Shown: positions 56,551-64,000 of the stretch, one piece after another | Layout of the letters: each line of letters opens with the position of its first letter | Position numbering within the stretch: the stretch's first letter is position 1 | Program-made: the position numbers and the translations under genes | Notes under the pieces: model-generated | What the model was told of the DNA's origin: nothing | The model's database searches: none | Seen by the model: only the letters and a program-made list of their open reading frames with translations | DNA from: Welwitschia mirabilis | Taxonomy: Eukaryota > Gnetophyta > Gnetopsida > Welwitschiales | Direction: 5' to 3' | Length of the DNA stretch: 64,000 nt | Assembly: GCA_051453625.1 (NCBI GenBank) | Contig: JBOZIK010000001.1 | Span: 156,420,121-156,484,120 of the forward strand

Positions 56551-57378
56551 TAGGCAAAAATAGTTAGAATCCTTAGAGCATCAATTGTTGACATGTCTTT
56601 TTATGCTTCCTCCTTGGGAATGAGCTAGCTTTGAGACTAGCTTTTATGAGTTTGTAATAGCTTTACTTTCTTTTTTTTAATTTAATATAATTATTGCATG
56701 TTCATAAAATATTTATTGCTCATCCTTGATTTTGAAGTGAAATTAACATTATACTTTTAATACTTGAATGATAGTACATTATTAAGTTCTTTCATTTACC
56801 AAGTGAGTTTCTGAAGTTTACTTCTTAGTTGTAATCATCTCACTTGATGGATCTTGAGCATTTTAATTTTATGTTTCATGATTACACTAGACTATGAAGG
56901 ATGTAAGTGACTAAGTAATTCATCAACACTTATTAGTAAATGAGACTATGTCATCATGATCTAAGCCATAAGGTTTATTTTAGGAACTTACAATATATTA
57001 TTGAAGTAAGATTTTGTTATTAGATGATTTAGGATAGACCTTTTTGCCATTTAATTTTACTTTCATCTCACTCTTGATTTTTAGTTTATTTTGAATCATT
57101 GGAAGTTAGATAATTTTGTGTAATTGTTGTTTAATTTCTACCTTAATTTATTCCTATGAAAATAATGACATGAATACTCTATTAGAAGAAGTATCTCGAT
57201 TCATAAATTGCAAAAGCTAAACACAAACAATAAGCATTTGATGAAATATTCTTTATAATTCTACATAAATTAGTTTTCTCAAACTTGAGCTTGCTATATG
57301 TTCTTGTGAAAATATTTATTTCTATAGGTTTGCCATTACTAAGTCATATTTCTCAAAGTCCATATGTTTGTTGTGTTT
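56551..57378 (-). repeat. Left arm of inverted duplication (antisense integrase C-terminus and 3' UTR)
   Basis: Reverse complement of 57420-58271. Near the centre, the 18 bases at 57361-57378 and the complement of 57420-57437 differ at five positions, all transitions. Read on the minus strand, the arm plus loop encodes ALNSKAKDIVEKHNKHMDFE and DLVM, an integrase C-terminal segment in antisense orientation relative to the element. Confidence 0.88.
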
Positions 57379-57419
57379 TTCTACTATATCCTTAGCCTTG
57401 GAGTTTAATGCTTCTAGAT
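57379..57419. other. 41-bp spacer of the inverted duplication
   Basis: Unpaired centre. On the minus strand it continues the integrase reading of the left arm (NSKAKDIVEK), so it belongs to the antisense copy, which is longer than the sense copy. Confidence 0.7.
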
Positions 57420-58271
57420 AAGCATGATAGACATATGAACTTTGAGGAAGGTGACTTAGTAATGGAATACCTATAGAAAGAAAGATTTTTCATAAGAACA
57501 TGTAGCAAGCTCAAGTTCTAGAAAACTAATTTATGTAAAATTATAAAAAATATTTTACCAAATGCATATTATTCTTATTTGGATTTTGCAATCTATAAAT
57601 CAATATACTTGTTATAGTAGAATCTCGATGTCATTCTTTCCATAGGAATAAATCAAGGTAGAAATTAAATAATAATGACACAAAATTTTCTAGCTTCTAA
57701 TGATTCAAAACAAACTAACAATCAAGAGTGAGACGAAAGTAAACTTTGATGGAAAAGTAGGGAAATTAACTAATTCCAAAGGTCTATTTAATATCATCTA
57801 ATAACAAAATCTTTACTTTAACAATATATTGTAAGTTCATAAAATAAACCTTGTGGATTATATCATTGTGACATAATCTCATTTACCAATAAAGGGTGAT
57901 GAATTACTTAGTTAATTCGATCCTTTATAGCCTAGAGTAATCATGGAATGTAGGAATTAAAATGCTTAAGATCCATTAAGTGAGGTGACTACAACTAAGA
58001 ATTAAACTCATGAAACTCACTTGGTAAACAAAAGAACTTAATAATGTAATCTCATTCAAGTATTAAAAGTATAATGTTAATCACAATTCAAAATCAAGGA
58101 TGAGAAACAAATATTTCATGAAAATGCAATAATTATATTACATTAAAGAAAAAAAGTAAAGCTATTACAAAATCATCAAAGATAGCCTTGAAGCCAGCTC
58201 ATTCCTAAGAAGGAAGCATAAAAATACATGTCGACAATTAACACTCTAAGGGTTATAACTATTTTTACCTA
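57420..58271 (+). pseudogene. Right arm of inverted duplication: sense integrase C-terminus and 3' UTR
   Basis: The plus strand from 57429 reads RHMNFEEGDLVMEYL, stop, KERFFIRTCSKLKF, stop, KTNLCKIIKNILPNAYYSYL. This matches the chromovirus integrase GPY/F region ('V.FE.GDLVMV.LRKERFP.GTY.KL..R..GPF.VL..I..NAY...LP'). Gly-Pro-Phe is degraded to Asn-Leu-Cys. The copy begins abruptly within the coding region, and the remaining arm is 3' non-coding. The integrase zinc finger and DDE core are not found anywhere in the element. Confidence 0.8.
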
Positions 58272-59078
58272 CTAAAGATTTCTACAAATGAGGGTGCTTG
58301 TTTATTTTTATAAATAAAAATAGGATTAGGATTACTTAATTAATATTTTATAATTTAGCGTTTTCAATTAGAAAATTAATACTTTTATAGATGCACATTT
58401 TATCATAGTTTTATCTCATAATATCCTGACCCCATAACTATAAATTGATCGATTTTCCTAGGTGACTCAAAAACATGGCTTTTGAAGTACTCTACTTCAA
58501 AGGATTACTGGCACTAGTGATCTAGATAACAATGCCAATGTTTTTAGCTAAATTCTGTTCAACTTTTGATATGTCATCTAGAAAGCAACATATTACCTAG
58601 AACTGATATGAAAAAGTACATAAGTTTACAAATTATGTTTACAATGGTTAAAGACATAATTTTATGATAAAATAGCTAATTCAACATCTTTTGCTAAGCT
58701 AAATTAATCAAATTTACATGGTTTGGATGTTAATTTTACACGTTATTACATATCAATTAGATCTTCCATAGAATATGGGTATTTCTTCTATATCTAATGC
58801 TTTAGACTTAATGAAGTATCATGGAGAACCTTGGAGAATAAAGGTTGGATTGTGATGACACAAACGTTAAACGAAGAGAAGCAAAAGATGGATGAAAAAC
58901 TAGTAATTCTTGAAACTCATAAAAAAATGATGTGAATAAATGTGTACAATAAGTACTTAGTTTAATTACCTAGAGATCAACCAAAGGATGCAATTTTAAT
59001 TTGAGAGTATAACTCCCTGAGAATGGATTATGAAAGTCTAGTGAAAGAGAAACCCTTTTCCTATGATAGCTCACTTTC
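58272..59078 (+). other. 3' internal non-coding region of the chromovirus-like element
   Basis: AT-rich leader to the polypurine tract. No domain recognised. 58850-58930 has a short open stretch (MTQTLNEEKQKMDEKLVILE), probably chance. Confidence 0.4.
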
Positions 59079-59090
59079 AAGTGGGGGGGG
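59079..59090 (+). other. Polypurine tract
   Basis: AAGTGGGGGGGG immediately before the 3' LTR, the usual primer for plus-strand synthesis. A run of eight G is striking in such AT-rich DNA. Confidence 0.9.
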
Positions 59091-59092
59091 TT

Positions 59093-59631
59093 TGATAAGA
59101 TGTAAGAAATAAGATATGTTTAGATACTATTTTTGAGGAAAAGGTATAAGAGTCTAATATTATTAGAATTATCTATTAATAAGGATTTCTATTGGATCCT
59201 TATAAATAAAAGGGTGTGAGTAAGCATGATTAGAGGAATGTTTTGGTGAATGATTTAAAAATTTAAGTTTGAGCTGAGAAGGTAGAAGTGAGATATCTTA
59301 GAGTTGGAGCTTGAGAGGATATCTTGTTGGGAACTACAAAAGAAGTTCCTCTATGTAAGATTGTGGCTTGCTTTTATTCTCTCTTAAAGGATGCTAAGAA
59401 TTAAAGTGATAAGCCTAAGTGAGGCTTTGAAGGCCAGTATTAATAAGAGTTCCTAGAATATTTTCTAGATGTTGATTTCTATTTTTAAGCCTCATACTTT
59501 ATATGTTGTTAATATCAAGGTAACATTTTGTTTCCTATAATACTTCATTTATTATTCAGATTTACTATTCCTCACTAGAAACACAATCCCAAAAGTGGTC
59601 TTGGGGTTTTTGTTGCATTATTTATGCATTA
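59093..59631 (+). repeat. 3' LTR of the chromovirus-like element
   Basis: Starts TGATAAGATG two bases after the polypurine tract and aligns with 53024-53580 throughout, including the TATA-like CTTATAAATAAAA (59190) and CTCACTAGAAACACAAT near the end. Its terminal CA appears mutated to TA. Confidence 0.85.
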
Positions 59632-62600
59632 ATTTTCTTCCATGAAGTAGTTACATTATTAAATAGATAACAATTTTTTTTAAAAAATATAATCTTAATT
59701 AGGTAAACTAATTTTAATATTAAACCTAAACATTTAGGAAAAAATTATATGAAACATTAGGTAAGGTGATTAAAAGTCGATTAGTGATAAGATAAGAATC
59801 TTAATTTTTGAAAAGAAGTCCAATAATTCTTTTGATTAATATGAAATCCTAAAGAGCCCTTATAAATGGCTTTTTAAATCACATGTTATTGTCTTATTTT
59901 ATGTTATCTTAGTAATTTTTATAAGATCTATCTAGAAAACTATCAAATGCAAAACTTTTCCTTGGCTAAACTAGGCTTCTTTAAATTTGTAAAAATAATG
60001 TTATTTCCTTAAAGAGAATTATGATCTATGGTTTATCTTGCTAGAAATAAAATATGCATTTTAATGATATACATTAGGATAAACCACATCTGTTCTAAAT
60101 ATAACGATAAAATATTTTGTTACAAACTTTAATAAAGATCTTCATTTGGAGTAGAATTTGATTACAATTTTTTTTTTTAAAAAATAATCTTTAGAGGTAT
60201 CATCCTAAATGCATAACCAAATCAATCTATTTTTTAATCAAGGCACTTAAAACAAAGCTAAATTCCTCAGACTATAAATGCTTTATAGCATTATCAAATA
60301 AGCCTTAATTTTGGACATTTAGTGAATCTTGCTAGATTTGAAGAGAAAAAAAGACAGCCATAGAAGAAGTATTTTAATATTTATGATTACCCACTCTACC
60401 AAATTTTTATTAAAAATGACATGCATAATTCCAAACTCTACATGTAGTGTGATGTCATCAAGATAATCAACTAAAAGAGTAAGCAAGATGAGATTTAGCA
60501 TTTTATAAAATTATCTATCAATCTTGTAATTATTTCTAGTATAATATTAATAATGCAATTGAAAGAGGGATCATGTTTTGGAGTAGTTATTTGTATGAAA
60601 TTTCACATCTAAGAATTTAGGAAATTATCAAGTAAGTTTTATCTATTAATACTTTAAAAGTAAATTTAAAAAAAGAGAGTAAAACATAGCAAAAATTACT
60701 TAGTATACTTAGAATGCAAGTATAACTTTTCCTGTAATTACTTTAAGTAATAAAAGCTTGAGTAGAGATGGAATTAAATTAAAAACCTTTGTTAACTAAA
60801 TAAAATTACTCATTAAAAGTAATTTAAGCTAAAAATTTTCAAACTTTTAAAGGGACATAAAACACAATCTAGTTTATCTTCTAGAAGCTCCAACATATTA
60901 ATATATCCTCTAAAAATCCAAGAAATAGAAGACAATATAGAAATTAATTCTTATCATAAAAGATATTAATTGGTAAAGTTATTTGAAGCATAAATGGAGA
61001 AAATTTCAAACTACCAAAATTAGAAGTAAAGGTACTCTAGACTACCTAGTGTTGATGATTTTAGTCATATGATTAAAGAGATTCTTTTATATTTAATGAA
61101 TTGGCACCTTCGTGACCTTTTGAATAAGAAGTAAAAATAGGCAATTCATTATGAATAAAAAAGCTGTAAGTAAAATTCATATTAGAGGATTGAGTTCTAA
61201 TTTCTTAAAGAATATGAAATAGTAAAGGCAACTAAACAAATATATCAATAAAATGTTTTTTCTAAAGCATATTTATTAGCCTAATACATTCCATTAAAAA
61301 AATTTATCATGAGGAGAAAGAATAAGGTAAAATTCCATAATGCTCCAATAAATTAATAGTTACACATGAATCAAAATCTATAACTAAAGATAATTTTAAA
61401 AAATCATTAGAAATAGAAATATTATCTAGTGATGATGTTTTAGAAGGATTAACAAGAATGTCATCATATTTTTCCCCTTTAGAATGATGACCACAATTAT
61501 TTTGTTTCTTGAACACAATCAAAGTAATACCTTTTAAATCAATAAGAAGTTATTTTAAAGGATTTGAAATATCCTTTCATATATTTTTTTGAGTATATCT
61601 CTACTAATCTAAATAATTGTATTAAATCTAAGTTGAAAGTTGATTATTGAATGTATTAATAGGGGATGTATAAGAATCAAATTAGAATATTGCGATATAA
61701 GCTTTTGAAAGAACCTTTTTCTTTTCATTTTCCTTTTTTTTCTTTTAAAAAGTGGACAAGCATTAAAAATTATGACTCTCATAGGGATATTTATTATAGA
61801 AATTTAAATATTGAAATAAACCATAGAATTAATTAAAGATTATACCATAAGCCTTTAATGTGAGAAGAATTTTTTATTTTGTCAGGTTTACCTTGGTCAG
61901 AAATCTTCTAAAAATACATCTAGCAAGAACTATATTTATAATGAAGAAAATTAGTAATAAGACTAATAATTTTCTACTTTAAAGATAAAAAAACATAGAG
62001 GTAGATTTAAAAGTTTAACCATGTAAGAGACAATATGATGTATAGAATTATTGACATCAAAATAATAATTTCATTTAAAAATAAGGAGAATAGCATGTTT
62101 ATGTAAAAAAGATGAAGATTAATTTCTTCTATCATTAACTTATTTTCTAATTTAAAAAGAAAAAAATTTATGAAAATTATCTAGCATATTTTACATGATT
62201 GTTTTATTACATTAACATTTGCATTATAGGAGAAAAGAGTGAAGGATATGTCCCAATACTTGAAAGAAGATATATCGTAAGAAGAAATATTGTGAATATC
62301 AACCAAATAAATTATTAAGTAAAATAAAATCATAGGAAATATTCTTGGTAACTTTTCTTATTTCAGTACATGAGATTTCTCCAGTTCCAAATTTAGCAAA
62401 TGATACTTAACTCTCCATAGAGATATTAAAAGGATTTATTTCAAAATGATTTGTTGTATTATATTGTGATTCTATTTCTTTTAAAGTTAGAGCATACAAG
62501 CTAGAAAAGTTAGTTAAATCTGAGCTACTCATGAAAGGTAACTCTAAAAACAATAGATCAATTTTGAGTAGGAAAAGAATGAAAAAGAAATCTCTCATCC

Positions 62601-62640
62601 TTCATTAAAATATTTGAAATGATTTGCATTATTTTTTTTT
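59632..62640. other. Unassigned, with a possible minus-strand RT remnant at 60400-60580
   Basis: On the minus strand, HDPSFNCIINIILEIITRLI (about 60515-60580) resembles the LINE 'QGDPLSP.LF.L..E.L.R.I' block, and LVDYLDDITLHVEF (60420-60465) resembles the RT catalytic box. The two are in different frames and closer together than expected. A gypsy or LINE origin cannot be decided. Minus-strand frames at 61307-61522 and 62407-62598 have no recognised domain. Confidence 0.3.
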
Positions 62641-64000
62641 TTGGCAATTTTAACTCTACAATTTTCAATTTTTGATTTTAATCATTAAAGAAAAAACTAA
62701 GCATTAAATGAATTAATTTCATGGTAAAGATAAGAAGACTAAATTTTCATATAATAAACAAATTTCTTTTATTTGTTATCAACGTTTTACAAAAAAGATA
62801 TCTTTTTGTTTATGTTCTTTGAAAATTAACTATTTATATTAAACAACTCTCAAGTTCAAGATAGGCATTTATGTTTGTAATAAAAGAATTTGATTATTAG
62901 TTATTATTAACATTCAAATCAAGTTAAATTTTAAATAATGATATTTAATTCTAGGTTCTTCATTTTTCCATTTTTATTGTATTCAAATTTGCAATTACTA
63001 TATTAGTATTTTTTCATTATAAAAAGGTTAAAATCTATTGAAAATAAGTAATTAAGTGAGATAAGTTAATTCTAATTATTGTAGGACATTGTTGACATCG
63101 TATACAAATCTTTGAAGTCTGTAGGATGTTGTATATTGGGTAAAGACATCTTTTTGATGACATACTTGATTTATGATTTTAAAATGTACTAGATTATCAT
63201 GAGAATTACTTTATACATCAAATGATCTAGCTTATCAGCAAAGTCTCATAAACATTATAGGAGAATTAAAACTCAAATCATAAAGGATCTTTCTCTGTCT
63301 AGAGTTGCGTGACAACCTTTTTAATCAAATACAACATCATAAGAAATATTCATGATCTTTGTTATCTTCATCAATTTATATCATGAAAATATTTATTTAG
63401 GTATTAGTCATTACTATTTTAACCAAATATTATACTATGATTTATCTTATTTTATAATTATATTATCACTTATAGCTTAACAAGCACATCATAAATTGAT
63501 TATACCATCATATAAGTATGAAAAAAAGGTACGTGAAATAATGATATCCAAATAATCTTTGAAAGTATTTAAAAGGGCTAACGAGTATTCTTATCAGTAA
63601 TTAAGAAATGATGAAAATATATATTGAAGATATGTTCAAATTAGATGATAATTGAGGAGGAAATTATATAGGATATTTGCAAAGGAATTAGAAAGCATAT
63701 ATCTTTGATCTTCTTGTGAATAGTCTTGTCTTATGGAGATAATAGTTTTTTTTTTTTGGTAGGCATTAGTGAGGTCTCTTCCTCATTTCTTTTCTTAAAA
63801 AATATTTATGACTATTTTAATGATATGAATCCTATATGAAAAACATAACGAGTCTCAAATATTTTATTTAAGTTTAAAGACTTTATAAAATTTAAAATGT
63901 TAAATCTCTAAGTTATTTAAAGTAAAGTGAATTTAAACTAATAAAATATTAAAAAAATTTATATGATACTTAAGGTAGAGGCCAAAACCAAAAACATATA
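62641..64000. other. Unassigned AT-rich DNA
   Basis: No coding motif, RNA gene or repeat was recognised up to the window edge. Confidence 0.4.

Larger units (their letters stand above)
53024..59631 (+). mobile_element. Chromovirus-like Ty3/gypsy retrotransposon with internal inverted duplication
   Basis: Paired LTRs (53024-53580 and 59093-59631), a Met-tRNA-type primer-binding site (53583-53593), gag, protease, RT and RNase H in order on the plus strand, a polypurine tract (59079-59090) and the 3' LTR. Protease and integrase motifs resemble chromoviruses. The integrase zinc finger and core are absent. In their place is a head-to-head duplication of the integrase C-terminus plus 3' untranslated region (56551-58271). 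Target-site duplication was not recognisable. Confidence 0.88.

Noticed and set aside
61307-61522. Aspartic protease of an LTR element or endogenous pararetrovirus
   Set aside because: The phrase VIDFDSCVTINLL is only vaguely like a protease active site and no supporting neighbouring domain is clear.

Overview
The window looks like gene-poor, repeat-packed nuclear DNA of a seed plant, probably from a large genome. It is very AT-rich. Almost everything that can be identified is a decayed transposable element of a typical plant class: Ty3/gypsy elements (an Ogre/Tat/Athila-type lineage and a chromovirus-like lineage), a Ty1/copia element, an En/Spm-type CACTA transposon, non-LTR (LINE) reverse transcriptases and a tRNA-derived SINE. 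I found no intact host gene, rRNA, functional tRNA gene, organelle insert or prokaryote-type operon. The species cannot be named from the sequence. Ten N runs (10, 14, 100 or about 480-915 bases) mark assembly gaps.

Layout. 1-600: degenerate 20-bp satellite. 2965-3217: 68-bp tandem repeat. 3788-19820: a large Ty3/gypsy element on the minus strand, bounded by two 1102-bp LTRs. Right to left it holds the 5' LTR, a tRNA-Asp-like primer-binding site, gag, protease, RT, RNase H, integrase, two further partial copies of the pol 3' end separated by 100-N gaps, an extra ORF remnant, and the 3' LTR. 22600-23420: LINE RT (minus). 25740-27370: a second Athila/Tat-type RNase H-integrase remnant (plus). 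28860-30620: a different LINE family (minus), with another copy at 51560-52870. 36000-39890: Ty1/copia (plus). 41400-45940: CACTA element (plus) with TNP2, DUF4218 and DUF4216 regions, a nested SINE, and a tail of alternating subterminal motifs. 53024-59631: chromovirus-like Ty3/gypsy (plus) with LTRs, a Met-tRNA-type PBS, gag-PR-RT-RH and a polypurine tract. Its integrase region is replaced by a head-to-head inverted duplication with arms of about 830-850 bp. The remaining stretches are AT-rich and unassigned.

The elements no longer function, but they share one decay signature. In-frame stops fall mostly at former Gln, Arg or Trp codons, and catalytic Asp residues are repeatedly Asn (protease, RT, both integrase Asp codons, copia RT and integrase). 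That is the C-to-T / G-to-A pattern expected from deamination of methylated cytosines in silenced repeats. The most unusual structures are the inverted duplication in the chromovirus, the triple pol 3' end joined across 100-N gaps, a perfect 30-bp inverted copy of integrase coding sequence placed about 950 bp upstream of its source, and recurrent palindromes centred on CTAG/CCGG throughout the 16-kb element.
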